A stretch of 64,000 bases of DNA from Saprospiraceae bacterium (GTDB lineage Bacteria > Bacteroidota > Bacteroidia > Chitinophagales > Saprospiraceae). The stretch covers positions 3,821,001 to 3,885,000 of the forward strand of contig JADJPZ010000004.1 of assembly GCA_016713025.1 (NCBI GenBank), given 5' to 3'. The first letter of the stretch is position 1, and every line of letters starts with the position of its first letter. The translations under genes and the position numbers were made by a program. Positions 33,528 through 44,000 of the stretch are shown in pieces. The notes under the pieces were generated by a model. The model was not told the origin of the DNA. It saw nothing but the letters and a program-made list of their open reading frames with translations, and did no database searches.

Positions 33528-34232
33528 ATGAATAGATTAGTTTTATTTCTTCTCCCATTATTTTTGCTTTCGTGCGATCCAAAGGACCTGCAAAGAGTAC
33601 TGGACTCCGTGAGTAATGTTCCGCTCTCCAATGCTGATATAGCAGCAGGATTGAAACAAGCTCTCGACAAAGGCGTAGATCAAAGTGTCATGACTCTTTC
33701 TGCTCAGGATGGATACTATGCTTCTATTTATAAGATATTGCTTCCGGAAGAAGCAACAAAAGTCATTGATAAGTTAAAATTTATACCCGGATTTTCAAAT
33801 CTTGAAGAAGAAGCCATAAAAAGAATCAACAAGGCAGCTGAAGATGCAGCAACCAAGGCCGGACCTATCTTTCTTAATGCCATCAAGGGCATGACTTTTG
33901 ATGATGTGATGAAGATCTTAATGGGTGAAAAAAATGCCGCGACTACCTACCTGCACAATAAAACATATCAGGCACTATACAATGAATTTAAACCGGTGAT
34001 GAACTCATCACTTAATAAATTTGGTGCTCTTGACTTATGGAGTGATGCTATAGGTAAGTACAATAGCCTTCCATTTGTAACTAAAGTGAATCCGGATCTG
34101 GCTGATCATGTAAGTAACAAAGCTCTGGTGGGCTTATTTTCTTTAGTTGAGAAAAAGGAGTTGGGTATAAGAACTGATATTTCCCAACGAACTACTGACT
34201 TGTTAAAAAAGGTATTTGCCAAACAAGACTAA
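33528..34232 (+). CDS. DUF4197 lipoprotein
   Basis: 234 residues. Lipoprotein signal LFLLPLFLLSC (lipobox Cys at 16). The mature part matches DUF4197: NADIAAGLKQALDKGVDQSV, LPEEATKVIDKLKFIPGF, INKAAEDAATKAGPIFLNAIKGMTFDDVMKIL and a C-terminal SNKALVGLFSLVEKKE. Function unknown; likely attached to the outer or inner membrane facing the periplasm. It appears to share a transcript with moxR. Confidence 0.88.
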   Translation: MNRLVLFLLPLFLLSCDPKDLQRVLDSVSNVPLSNADIAAGLKQALDKGVDQSVMTLSAQDGYYASIYKILLPEEATKVIDKLKFIPGFSNLEEEAIKRINKAAEDAATKAGPIFLNAIKGMTFDDVMKILMGEKNAATTYLHNKTYQALYNEFKPVMNSSLNKFGALDLWSDAIGKYNSLPFVTKVNPDLADHVSNKALVGLFSLVEKKELGIRTDISQRTTDLLKKVFAKQD

Positions 34233-34315
34233 TCTGATCGACGAATGATCTGAACAATTCGAAACACCAATCAAGTGTTAATTCACATATTTTCGGTTCT
34301 TTCCCAAGTGAGGTT

Positions 34316-34360
34316 GTTCATCGTTCGAGTGTTCATCGTTTGAGTGTTCATTGTTCAAGT
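34316..34360. repeat. Three 15-bp tandem repeats
   Basis: GTTCATCGTTCGAGT, GTTCATCGTTTGAGT and GTTCATTGTTCAAGT in direct succession, just after the murA stop (in murA direction). Confidence 0.8.
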
Positions 34361-34365
34361 AGTTT

Positions 34366-35682
34366 CTACTCCTCTATCCTTTCTATCTGTGCACCCAAGG
34401 CATTGAGTCGTCCGTCAATATTCTGGTAACCTCTGTCAATCTGACTGATATTGGAAATGATGCTTTCGCTTCTGGCAGACAAGGCTGCGATAAGAAGAGA
34501 CACTCCTGCTCTGATATCCGGAGAACTCATACGAATGCCCCGAAGCTGTGATTTTCTCTCCAATCCTATCACAGTAGCTCTGTGTGGGTCACACAAAATA
34601 CTCTGAGCACCCATATCTATGAGTTTATCGACAAAAAATAGTCGGCTTTCAAACATTTTTTGATGAATGAGGATGCTGCCCCGAGACTGAATAGCAACGA
34701 CCAGTACAATACTCAGTAAATCCGGAGTAAATCCCGGCCATGGAGCATCGTAAATCGTCATAATGGATCCATCGATGAAACTCTGAATCTCATAGACATC
34801 CTGAGCAGGAATGTAAAGATCATCTCCTTTGATGTCGATCTGAATACCCAGCTTTTCAAATGTAGATGGAATGATGCCCAGATTGGGAACAGATACATTG
34901 GAAATGGTCAATGAAGATTGGGTCATAGCTGCCAGTCCTATAAAACTACCAATCTCAATCATATCCGGAAGAATAGTATGTTCAGTACCTCCAAGGCTCT
35001 CGACACCATGAATGGTCAATAGATTAGAACCAACTCCGGAAATTCTTGCGCCCATATTATTGAGCATTTTACTTAATTGTTGTAAATACGGTTCACATGC
35101 GGCGTTATAAATCTGAGTGATCCCTTCTGCCAACACTGCAGCCATCAGCACATTTGCTGTACCAGTGACCGAAATCTCATCCATGAGGATAAAGGTCCCT
35201 TTAAGTCGTTCCGCTCCTATATAGTATTGGTCTTCTTTCTCGTCATAATTAAAAGATGCGCCTAATTTCTGAAAGCCGATAAAATGAGTATCCAACCTCC
35301 TTCGTCCGATTTTGTCGCCACCCGGTTTAGGAAGATATGCTTTTTTAAATCTTGCCAATAACGGGCCCAATAACATAACAGAGCCGCGTATTTTTTTAGC
35401 ATTTTCCTGATATTCAACCGATGATAGATGATCCGTATCGATATCATCTGCCTGAAATGAATATTCGTTTTGGCTTTTCCTTTCTACTTTTACCCCGAGA
35501 CCCTGAAGCAATTCTATCTGCTTCCTGATGTCAAGGATATCAGGAATATTTTTTATGATCACTTTTTTGTTGGTGAGGAGTACTGCACTGATGATTTGGA
35601 GTGCTTCATTTTTAGCACCCTGCGGTTCAATTGTGCCAGAGAGATGAGCATTCCCTTGTACCCTGAAAGCTTGATTGGACAT
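34366..35682 (-). CDS. murA: UDP-GlcNAc 1-carboxyvinyltransferase with Asp for catalytic Cys
   Basis: 438 residues. First committed step of peptidoglycan synthesis: transfer of enolpyruvate from PEP to UDP-GlcNAc. N-terminal QGAKNEALQIISAVLLT with the conserved Lys-Asn; the active-site loop reads KPGGDKIGRRRLD, so residue 123 is Asp where E. coli has Cys115. Other landmarks: DEISVTGTANVLMAAVLAEG, PWPGFTPDLLS and IRAGVSLLIAAL. The Cys-to-Asp change is known to keep activity and prevent fosfomycin attachment, so the enzyme should be intrinsically fosfomycin insensitive. Confidence 0.96.
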   Translation of the reverse strand: MSNQAFRVQGNAHLSGTIEPQGAKNEALQIISAVLLTNKKVIIKNIPDILDIRKQIELLQGLGVKVERKSQNEYSFQADDIDTDHLSSVEYQENAKKIRGSVMLLGPLLARFKKAYLPKPGGDKIGRRRLDTHFIGFQKLGASFNYDEKEDQYYIGAERLKGTFILMDEISVTGTANVLMAAVLAEGITQIYNAACEPYLQQLSKMLNNMGARISGVGSNLLTIHGVESLGGTEHTILPDMIEIGSFIGLAAMTQSSLTISNVSVPNLGIIPSTFEKLGIQIDIKGDDLYIPAQDVYEIQSFIDGSIMTIYDAPWPGFTPDLLSIVLVVAIQSRGSILIHQKMFESRLFFVDKLIDMGAQSILCDPHRATVIGLERKSQLRGIRMSSPDIRAGVSLLIAALSARSESIISNISQIDRGYQNIDGRLNALGAQIERIEE

Positions 35683-36073
35683 GTATGATTATAATATTAA
35701 TTGCACAAATGTATTATGAATAATTCTAATATTATAAAAAGCATGGAAATAATACACATTAATTGTACTTTGTCAAATTATACGGACTTTCCGATTTATT
35801 GGAAACTGTTGGGTTAACCCAACAGTTGTGACCCTAATTAATTAATTTCACTTCTTTAAAGACTTTTTGGAGTGGATTCAATGTTAGGGTAAAATTTGTG
35901 GCAAATGAACCTAAGGTGCTAACTGAAAATCTGCTCACTGGGACATAAGGTTATGAAGTTTATGACATCAGGGTAGAATTAGAATTATGCAAACACAATC
36001 CGTAATTCAAAGTTTGGCTACCGGGAATATAATTTGGTGAATTTTTAAGGCAAATAAGTTTTTTGATCAAATC
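35683..36073. other. Intergenic region with a perfect 24-bp palindrome
   Basis: No gene seen. At 35804-35827 lies AACTGTTGGGTT followed directly by its complement, 12-bp arms without a loop. It sits between the start of murA and the end of the amidase gene, both on the minus strand. It is loop-free, so a protein-binding site is more likely than a terminator. Confidence 0.6.
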
Positions 36074-37717
36074 TCAGTTATATGCTTTGGGCATGATTCT
36101 GAAGTGGGTCCTGGATTCGATGGTGAAAGCAAATGAATAAAGTTTTTCTTCCTGACCCGAAGGAAGGATCAACGTAATGCCATGAGGTTCTCCATTGTCT
36201 TTATATCCCATGGGCAAAGTAAGGCATGGAAATTTTGCTACAGCTGCTATGGCAGCATGCTGATTATTGACAGATAGGATTAAGTCTAATTGATGCTTTT
36301 TAATCATGTCATTAAAAAATGACTTACCTGAACTTTCGAGGTCGTTTTTAATCTTAACAAGCTTTGTTGCTGAGGTAGTATCGGTGACAACAACATTGAA
36401 TAAAGCCTGACCATAGGGTGCTCTCAAAGCCATATTTTCTCTGTTATAATTCATGATATCCATAACGTTTTTGATACTTCCTAGGCCGTGAGTTTGTGCA
36501 GACAGATATGCCTGAAGGTCGTTTTTCATATCAATGTTAAGAATGGATAAAAAACCTTGGAGTGCACCACTCTGAGCATCAAGAATAATTATTTTAGCAC
36601 CGCTCTTTTTTAATATTTCTGAAATTCTAACATAACCAGAATTTTCCATGAGGTGTTTAAACATCCCTATTCTTTTACCGTTCAGATCAAGAACTTTTAA
36701 TGCTTTTTGATATTTAATTTTTCCTGAATTTTTTTTTGATGAAGGATCAGCCTTGTCATAACCTGTCATGGCATCCATGAGAATAGCATTATCTGTTACA
36801 TTTTTTGTCATAGGACCGGGTGTATCAAGTGTGCTCGATATAGGTATAATACCGGTGCGGCTGAGGGTTCCTACAGTAGGTTTCAATCCTGTTACTGAGT
36901 TAAGGGAAGAAGGAGAAAGTATTGACCCTGATGTTTCAGTTCCTATCGCAGCTACTGCCAGGTTGGCAGCTATTGCGGTGCCACTGCCAGAGCTTGAACC
37001 ACCAGTCTCAAATATAAACCTACCATATGGATTTAGACTCTGACCTCCTACGGCACTATATCCCAGCGGACATCCACTACAGAAGTAATAAGCCCACTCG
37101 CTGAGATTGGTTTTGCCAAGAATGATGGCCCCTTTCTCTTTGAGTTTTTTGACAATAAATGCATCCTTTACCAAATTGTTTTTTAAGATTTCAGCTCCCG
37201 CCGTTGTAGGCAGACCATCATATCCTATGTTATCTTTGAGCAGCAAGGGCATACCATAGATTGGGTGTCTTTTTTTTCTTTTCCGTTCTTTGTCACATAT
37301 TTCAGCTTCTCTTATTGCATCCTTATTGAGACTCATGATGGCATTGAGAGCCATATCTTTATTGCCTTCAATCTCGTGAATTCTGTAGACGTAAAAAGTC
37401 ACTAAATCTTTGTATGTCAATAGGTTATCATCAATTTGTTTCTGAATATATGGAATATCTTTTTCCAATATCAAGGGCATAAGAGATTCATATTTTTCTC
37501 TACCGAATAAAGTAATTTCATTCTTAAACACTGATGTGACAGCAAAATGATCTCTCACATTGGAAAATAGCACCTTAAATCTCATCCTTGATATCTGATG
37601 CTCTTTGTTGTAGATATATGGAATATCATCAACAGACTGAGCTATGACACTTTGCCCCAAAATCCCGCCCACTAACCATAATAGAATAAAGAAAAACCTG
37701 GAAAATTTAGAAATCAT
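36074..37717 (-). CDS. Secreted amidase-signature enzyme
   Basis: 547 residues with a signal peptide (about 1-26, ending SVIAQS). After a family-typical N-terminal segment comes the amidase-signature fold: Lys in GMPLLLKDNIGYDG, and the Gly/Ser-rich stretch FETGGSSSGSGTAIAANLA with the cis-Ser and nucleophile Ser (TETSGSILSPS). It hydrolyses an amide bond of an unknown substrate in the periplasm. It stands alone on the minus strand. Confidence 0.9.
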   Translation of the reverse strand: MISKFSRFFFILLWLVGGILGQSVIAQSVDDIPYIYNKEHQISRMRFKVLFSNVRDHFAVTSVFKNEITLFGREKYESLMPLILEKDIPYIQKQIDDNLLTYKDLVTFYVYRIHEIEGNKDMALNAIMSLNKDAIREAEICDKERKRKKRHPIYGMPLLLKDNIGYDGLPTTAGAEILKNNLVKDAFIVKKLKEKGAIILGKTNLSEWAYYFCSGCPLGYSAVGGQSLNPYGRFIFETGGSSSGSGTAIAANLAVAAIGTETSGSILSPSSLNSVTGLKPTVGTLSRTGIIPISSTLDTPGPMTKNVTDNAILMDAMTGYDKADPSSKKNSGKIKYQKALKVLDLNGKRIGMFKHLMENSGYVRISEILKKSGAKIIILDAQSGALQGFLSILNIDMKNDLQAYLSAQTHGLGSIKNVMDIMNYNRENMALRAPYGQALFNVVVTDTTSATKLVKIKNDLESSGKSFFNDMIKKHQLDLILSVNNQHAAIAAVAKFPCLTLPMGYKDNGEPHGITLILPSGQEEKLYSFAFTIESRTHFRIMPKAYN

Positions 37718-38027
37718 ACATTTTAGATTTTAGGTATCCTAATATACTATGGTGAACAGAAAATTGAATAAAAAAAATTAGATCACAAATTAAATATATT
37801 CAGATAATTGAGATTATAAAATTGAGGCTGTAACTCAATTTCAGTTGGGTACAAACCGTCACTATTTGGAGGTTTTCCAATCAGAAATGTCCGCACAAGA
37901 ACCTCAATTGATTCAAACATCTAACAATATCAGTAGCCTTTTGTTTGTCTCTGACAATCATTTGTGTGATTTGTTTCTTAGTTTTTCCTTCATGGTGTGT
38001 GTCTGGATCTCTATGCAAATTATGCAT
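37718..38027. other. Intergenic region, nothing clear
   Basis: AT-rich. A small plus-strand open frame (37845-38054) has no family match, no convincing start and runs into the antisense of the cupin gene, so it is not called. AATTGAG and CTCAATT form a short inverted repeat near 37820-37840. Confidence 0.4.
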
Positions 38028-38636
38028 TTACTTCAAGCCATATTCCTTAATTAGCTGTTTTTTTTGTTGATCTGCATCATCAAATCTTATCAACCCAAAT
38101 TTTTCCGTCAGTTTTTTTATTTCTGCTCCTTTTTTTTCCGAGCCACTTGGATATCCGTTTTCTGGTGTGAGTTTAAAGAACAGAGCTTCCAGATATTCTT
38201 CAAAAGGTTGATTGAAGTACATATCAATAAAACGAAGAGGCTGATCAGATGCATTAAAAAAAGTGTGTTTAATCATGCGTGGTCTCATATGCCATCCTCC
38301 TGCTTTAATTTCGACGATTTCATCACCCAACAGAACACTTGCAGTACCTTCCAGTACATACATTAGCTCATCCAATTCTTTGTGCGCATGTGGCGCAGGG
38401 CCCATTATTTTTGGTGCGACAGCACACTCTACACTGGAAAAAAGACCATTTGTTGCACCGTTTCTAACCCATACCTTGATGGTCATATTGCCATTATTTG
38501 ACAAGGGAGGTTCTGCAGGCAACAAAAATGGTTTTATAGGATCTGATGAAGGTATATTATTGTAATTATAAATGAGTGGGTTTATATTCAAACCAGCAAG
38601 AAGTAATGATGATTGTAAAAAATTGCGACGCTCCAT
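38028..38636 (-). CDS. Cupin-domain protein with Tat-type signal
   Basis: 202 residues. The N-terminus MERRNFLQSSLLLAGLN looks like a twin-arginine signal (RRNFLQ), suggesting export of a folded, perhaps metal-bearing protein. Cupin core at about 50-150: GPAPHAHKELDELMYVLEGTA gives the HxH...E motif, AGGWHMRPRMIKHTFFNAS the second motif His. Likely a small-molecule dioxygenase, isomerase or sensor; substrate unknown. Confidence 0.85.
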   Translation of the reverse strand: MERRNFLQSSLLLAGLNINPLIYNYNNIPSSDPIKPFLLPAEPPLSNNGNMTIKVWVRNGATNGLFSSVECAVAPKIMGPAPHAHKELDELMYVLEGTASVLLGDEIVEIKAGGWHMRPRMIKHTFFNASDQPLRFIDMYFNQPFEEYLEALFFKLTPENGYPSGSEKKGAEIKKLTEKFGLIRFDDADQQKKQLIKEYGLK

Positions 38637-38961
38637 GATATAAAATTTTTATGTTGATCAAATACTCTAACAAAGCTATTATTTCATCTCATATTAGATC
38701 TATATCAATTGGTATTAGGTTGCTTTGAGTTTGTACTTAGTGTTTTAGAATCTAAGTCTTTTACATCCAAGTACAAAGCCGGAAGTGCCTTTTACAAATC
38801 CAACGTTGAAAGTAATAACAGTCCTTATTACTTTTGTTTCAAAATTTGAGTATATTAATCTATTGTGATTTGGCTACAAGTGACAAATTTAATCATACCT
38901 TAAATCCAATATTATGACCAGATATACACATTTGTTTACCAGTAACTATAATTTTATCTTT
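38637..38961. other. Intergenic region between divergent genes
   Basis: No gene seen. It must hold promoters for the cupin gene (minus) and the lipoprotein pair (plus). Confidence 0.4.
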
Positions 38962-39474
38962 ATGAAGTTTTTAACTTTACATTGGATTTCCATTCTATTA
39001 TTGACTTTCGTTTCGTGCAGCAATAGTCAAAAATCATCTGACAATAATCAAGCGTCAAAACCATCGTCTATTGGAAAAAATTTTCTCACAATGAAAATAA
39101 ATGGACAAGTATGGTCTGCTGATCATGATGTGTTCGGAGCCTTTCATCCTAAAGGGTATGACAAAGTCATCATTATTGCCGGCGCCACAGGTAAAAAGGA
39201 TAAAACTGAGAAAACTTTTAATATCAACATTTATCAGACAGATGGTCCGGGTCAGTTTTCATTTGCTCAAGGTAACAAAGCCCTTTCCGTAGCTCAGATA
39301 GGCAATTGGTCAGAACAGGACTATATCTGTGGAAGTATGATGGGATTTGACATGAAAGTTAGTGTGACTAAAGCTAATAACTCAGAAGTGGAAGCCACAT
39401 TTTCCGGCACTCTTACTTGTTCTTCTGGTCAGACAATGGTCATCACTGATGGAAAATTTTACTATCATGAATAA
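38962..39474 (+). CDS. Lipoprotein with DUF6252-like fold
   Basis: 170 residues from ATG 38962, chosen so that MKFLTLHWISILLLTFVSC is a lipoprotein signal with Cys at 19; the upstream ATG 38914 would add 16 residues before it. The mature part (FLTMKINGQVWSADHDVFGAF, GPGQFSFAQG, VEATFSGTLTCSSG) resembles Bacteroidota DUF6252-type beta proteins; the assignment is tentative. Its end overlaps the next gene by eight bases, so the two form an operon. Confidence 0.7.
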   Translation: MKFLTLHWISILLLTFVSCSNSQKSSDNNQASKPSSIGKNFLTMKINGQVWSADHDVFGAFHPKGYDKVIIIAGATGKKDKTEKTFNINIYQTDGPGQFSFAQGNKALSVAQIGNWSEQDYICGSMMGFDMKVSVTKANNSEVEATFSGTLTCSSGQTMVITDGKFYYHE

Positions 39475-40333
39475 ATATATAATCATGCGCATTAACTTTT
39501 ATATACTCTTTTTTTTAACATTGATTGCATGTAATAAGGAACAAAATACTGATATCCAAGATGACGGTAATGGGAATACTAATACCGAAATAGGAAAAGG
39601 AAGTCCGGGTATCGTCGGAACTGCAGGTGTAGCATCATGGGATGCTTTGTCCAATGCAGAAAAAAATCGTGTCAAAGGATGGAATACCCTGTTTCTACAC
39701 CAATCTGTAGGTCAAGATCTTGAAGAAGGTTGCAAAGCAAATGGATTTCCCTGGGAATACTATGGAAATGGAGATAAGGTCAATAAAGGCTTCATGGGTG
39801 GAATTTTTGTAGATGTAGGAAAAATCCCCAATGGAAATCCGTATGAAAAAATCAGAGTTTTCAAAGAACAGATACTAAATAGTAAAGATTTTGTAAAAAT
39901 AGGTATCTTTAAATTTGGTTATGCAGACATTGATGACAATAATTTCATACAGGTTCAGACTTCCTACAAATCTATGGTTGATGAACTAAAATCAAAAGTC
40001 ACAGACTTCAGGCTAGTACATGTGACGCCTCCTTTAGTTTATTCTGTAGAGTCTTATGATGGAAATAGTGCACGTATGAAAGTAGCTCAATGGATGAGAG
40101 CAACTTTTGCTAAAACAGATGTTATTTTTGACCTTCAGGCATTAGAAAGCAATGATGGTGTATGTCAGTTCAATGGTGTATGGCGTATCTGTATTGAAAA
40201 TCGCAATAGTGCTTCAGACCCCAGTGATGTTAACGGCATAGACACATCTCCAGGACAAGGTCACCTCGGCAAAAAAGCGAGCCAGCGTATCAGCAAAGCA
40301 TTATTGATGAGTATATATAATTCAGGCAAATAG
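39467..40333 (+). CDS. Lipoprotein, SGNH-hydrolase-like
   Basis: 288 residues from ATG 39467 (an alternative is 39485). Lipoprotein signal NFYILFFLTLIAC. The mature part holds NTLFLHQSVGQDLEEGCKANG, IGIFKFGYADIDDNN, FRLVHVTPPLVYS and the near-terminal SPGQGHLGKKASQ, which look like blocks I, III and V of SGNH esterases with altered residues: HQSVG in place of GDS and GQGHL for DxxH. Activity is uncertain. It follows the DUF6252-like gene with overlap and precedes the DUF3592 gene by one base. Confidence 0.6.
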   Translation: MNKYIIMRINFYILFFLTLIACNKEQNTDIQDDGNGNTNTEIGKGSPGIVGTAGVASWDALSNAEKNRVKGWNTLFLHQSVGQDLEEGCKANGFPWEYYGNGDKVNKGFMGGIFVDVGKIPNGNPYEKIRVFKEQILNSKDFVKIGIFKFGYADIDDNNFIQVQTSYKSMVDELKSKVTDFRLVHVTPPLVYSVESYDGNSARMKVAQWMRATFAKTDVIFDLQALESNDGVCQFNGVWRICIENRNSASDPSDVNGIDTSPGQGHLGKKASQRISKALLMSIYNSGK

Positions 40334-40334
40334 T

Positions 40335-40793
40335 ATGAGTCGTTTCACAGTGTTTTTATTTAGATTATTGCTGATAGCAGGTGGATTTATATTGATCTTT
40401 ATTATTGGCAAACCCATGGTGGAAACCATTCAATATCAGGTATCTGGTAACAAAGTAAAGGGAATAGTGGTAGGGTTCAGAGGAAGTAAATCCAGTAAAA
40501 GTATTTTTGAAGATAATACATCAAAAGTTGGTAAAAAATACAAAGCACGAAGACCTGTATACAGATATCCAAAAGTAGCAGGAAGTTTGGACTCCTTGGA
40601 AGGATATGCTAGATCTACAATAATTCTTCCCTGGATGAATTTTGACTTAAATGAAGAAGTAACTGTAGTAATGGATAAAAACGACCCGTCTCAATCTCAT
40701 ATTTTCAGTATCGGTGTTTTTTTTACAGATTGTATATTGATTTTGTTGAGCCTTTATATGGTAAAATTAGGTTTCAGAAGATCTGATTCTTAG
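40335..40793 (+). CDS. DUF3592-type membrane protein
   Basis: 152 residues. Two membrane helices (about 8-26 FLFRLLLIAGGFILIFIIG, and 126-146 FFTDCILILLSLYMVKLG) frame a soluble loop with KVKGIVVGFRGS, RPVYRYPKV and EVTVVMDKNDPSQSHI, the pattern of DUF3592. Function unknown. Third gene of the lipoprotein operon, starting one base after the previous stop. Confidence 0.75.
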   Translation: MSRFTVFLFRLLLIAGGFILIFIIGKPMVETIQYQVSGNKVKGIVVGFRGSKSSKSIFEDNTSKVGKKYKARRPVYRYPKVAGSLDSLEGYARSTIILPWMNFDLNEEVTVVMDKNDPSQSHIFSIGVFFTDCILILLSLYMVKLGFRRSDS

Positions 40794-41063
40794 AAGTATG
40801 TATAAAACTTTTATGATATGGATTAAGTGGCAAATTTTATTTTAGTTAGTCTGTCAGCAAGGCCGACCTCCTTTATATTTTTTCGCCTTACTGCATCAGA
40901 CCAAAAGCTTGCTTTTCCGGCTACGTCTGCAAAATATAACTTCTCCAAAATTCAAATTTTGTCAATGTCACTCTTATATGAAAATCTAAACTTACCTTAA
41001 GATAAACCTAAAAATATAACAAATATCATGTAATTTTCACCTTTGATATTTTTACGGTAAAAA

Positions 41064-44000
41064 ATGCATTACCAAATATACAAATTTTGGTTCAATCTCA
41101 CAATCATTATTTTTTGGTTGCCATATAATCTATTTGCTCAGCAAAGTTATCAAACAAATATTTATGGCATAAAGGATGGTTTGAGTTCTGAACTGTGCAG
41201 GTCGATGTATCGTGATAAAACTGGTTTTCTGTGGATTTCAACGGATAAAGGACTCAATAGATATGACGGAAATTCCTTTTATACATTCAAACACAAAGCA
41301 GGGGATCTAAATTCGATATCCAATAACAGCTGTAATGGAATGTTGGAAGACAGCAAAGGACGACTTTGGATAAATACTGACGATGGCCTGAGTCTGTTTG
41401 ATCATAAAAATCATACTTTCAAAAATTATTATCCTGATACCACAGTGATGCCCATACAAGGCATCAGCTACACAGAAATGTTAGAAGATCAGTCCGGACG
41501 TATTTGGATAGGTGGATATTTTGATGTGTTAATATTTGATCCTGAAACTGAAAAATTTGTGAAGAGTGGTTGGTACGATTTTGCATTTAATGCGGGTATC
41601 ATAAAATCAGAACAAAGGAATAGTATCACCCAAAGTATAAAACGAAAGTCAAAAACAGAGTTTTGGTTGATGACAGTGTACGGTCTATTTTCTGTGCAAA
41701 CTACAAGCATGGTTTTTAAATATCATCCTCATCCTGATGTAAAAGACTATTTTGCATTTAATATTCATGAAATCGATAAAAACGGCACACTTTGGATTGG
41801 AACATATGATCAGTGTTTTTATACTTATCACTCATCTACTGAGACCTGGAAGCACCATACCTGTCCACCTGCACCTAATTATCTAACTGATCAAATACTT
41901 AAAATAAAATCATTTGGACATGATACAATGATGATGTTGCGGAGTGACGGAATATTTCTCTACAATACAAAAACAAAAAAATTTTCAGATTTTGCTTTTG
42001 AGGAAGATAAAGGTCTTCTCTCCAATGGTTCGTATACAAATTTTGAAGTGTATGATAACCATATTTATTTTCTTAAATCTGGCCCTACTCCACTTATACA
42101 TTGCCAGAGAAAGAATTCATATTTTTCAAAAACAAAAATACCACTGCCAAAGGGTTTTACAAATAATCATAGTTATATCACATCTTCCGGAAAAATTCTG
42201 ACAGGTGATTGGGAAAAAGGTCAAATTGCGATTTGCGATAATCAATTTTGTTACATTTTAAGAGATAAGGACAATAGCACTAATCTTGGTATTTTACAAT
42301 TATACTTTGCAGCATCTGACAATCTACAATATATTTCTACAAGCAAATGTGTGTATCTATTGAATGAAGATGATCAGAAGCTTTCAAAATATGAAGTTCC
42401 AGCATTTATAAATTCAAATACAGAGATTGAATTCAGAAATTTTGTGGAAGACAAACAAGGGAATATATACATCAGGGAGCGGAATACCGGGATTTATATC
42501 ATCAGAAAAGGTAGCCACATACTGGAATATTTTGATACAAAAATATCAGGCACACTTTTCAGTGCATTACACTATGATCAATCCACTGATAAGATATGGT
42601 TGGGAACAGAAAAAAATGGACTCTATATTATCGATACCAAGACACAAATTTCAAAAAACTATCCTTTTTCAAGAGCAGGCACCAACAGAAAAGCATTCGT
42701 CAGTGATATCATAGGTGACAAACATGGTAATGTATATTTATTGATGCCCGGTCGAGGTCTTATGTATATAAGCAGCTCGGATATGAAAGCCAAATTGTTT
42801 ACAACGCTAGGAGGCATGCCTTCAGATGCGGTCAGATATGGATATGTAGCTCCTGACAGTATTTTATGGATTACATCTGAAGTAGGCCTCATCGCTTTTA
42901 ATAGAAAAAATGAACGATTTTATTCTTTTGACAGAGAAAAGAATGCAGCGCTTTTTAATTACAGAATTTTTCCTGATCATAATGGACAAATAGCTCAAAA
43001 CCAGTTTCCTGATAATATGATCCAGATAGATGACTCTATCCTGAACAATGAACGCACAAATGGACGTATCTATATCAAAGAAGTCAGACTTTTTGGAACA
43101 AACATAGCAGTAGACAGTATTATAGTTTTGAACTATAATCAAAATAATCTCATCATTGGATTCGGGTATTTGGATCCTGAATCAGCTACTATACCAGATC
43201 TCCAGTTTAATATCAACGGTAGGGAATGGGAATCAATGCAGGCGATGTCTGTAGGTATGTATAATTTGTCGCCAGGGGCTTATACAATTAAAGTAAGACA
43301 GAGATACGATCACGAAAAAGAATTTGATGTACAATTGGTCATTAATCCGCCTTGGTGGAAAACGATTTGGTTCTATATGTTTGTTTCGACATTTTTGTTC
43401 GGATTTATTTTTTGGGCTTACAAAAAGCGTATATCATATATTAGAAAAGAAGAGTATGAAAAAAACAAATTAAAACAACGTATTGCCGAAATTGAAATGA
43501 CTGCCTTACGTGCGCAGATGAATCCACATTTTATCTTCAACTGTCTGAACTCAATCAATCGCTTTATACTGACCAGCAATACTGATGAGGCATCTGAGTA
43601 TCTTACCAAATTTTCCCGACTTATCAGAATGATTCTGGATGCAAGCAGAGAAGATGTTGTGCCATTAGATGCAGAGCTTGAAGCCCTAAGATTATATATT
43701 GAATTGGAATCTATGAGGTTTCAGGATAGTTTTGAGTGGAAGATTATCATAAACGAGGACGTGCGTACTTTAGATATCATGGTGCCGCCACTTTTACTCC
43801 AACCCTTTGTAGAAAATGCCATTTGGCACGGACTCATGCAAGCACCGGCATTGATGGTCAAAAAACTGAATGTCAATATTTATAAAAAAGCAGATGATAT
43901 TAAAATAGAAATAGTTGACAATGGCATCGGTCGGGAAAAAGCGACATTTCTCAAAAGTAAGTCCGGCGACAAACACAAATCTCATGGTATAGCCCTCACA

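Noticed and set aside
34316..34360. Three 15-bp tandem units as a CRISPR array
   Set aside because: The units are directly adjacent without spacers. No array with regular spacers and no cas genes were seen in the window.
37845..38054. 69-residue open frame between amidase and cupin genes
   Set aside because: Low-complexity hydrophobic tail running into the antisense of the cupin gene; no promoter and no recognisable homology.
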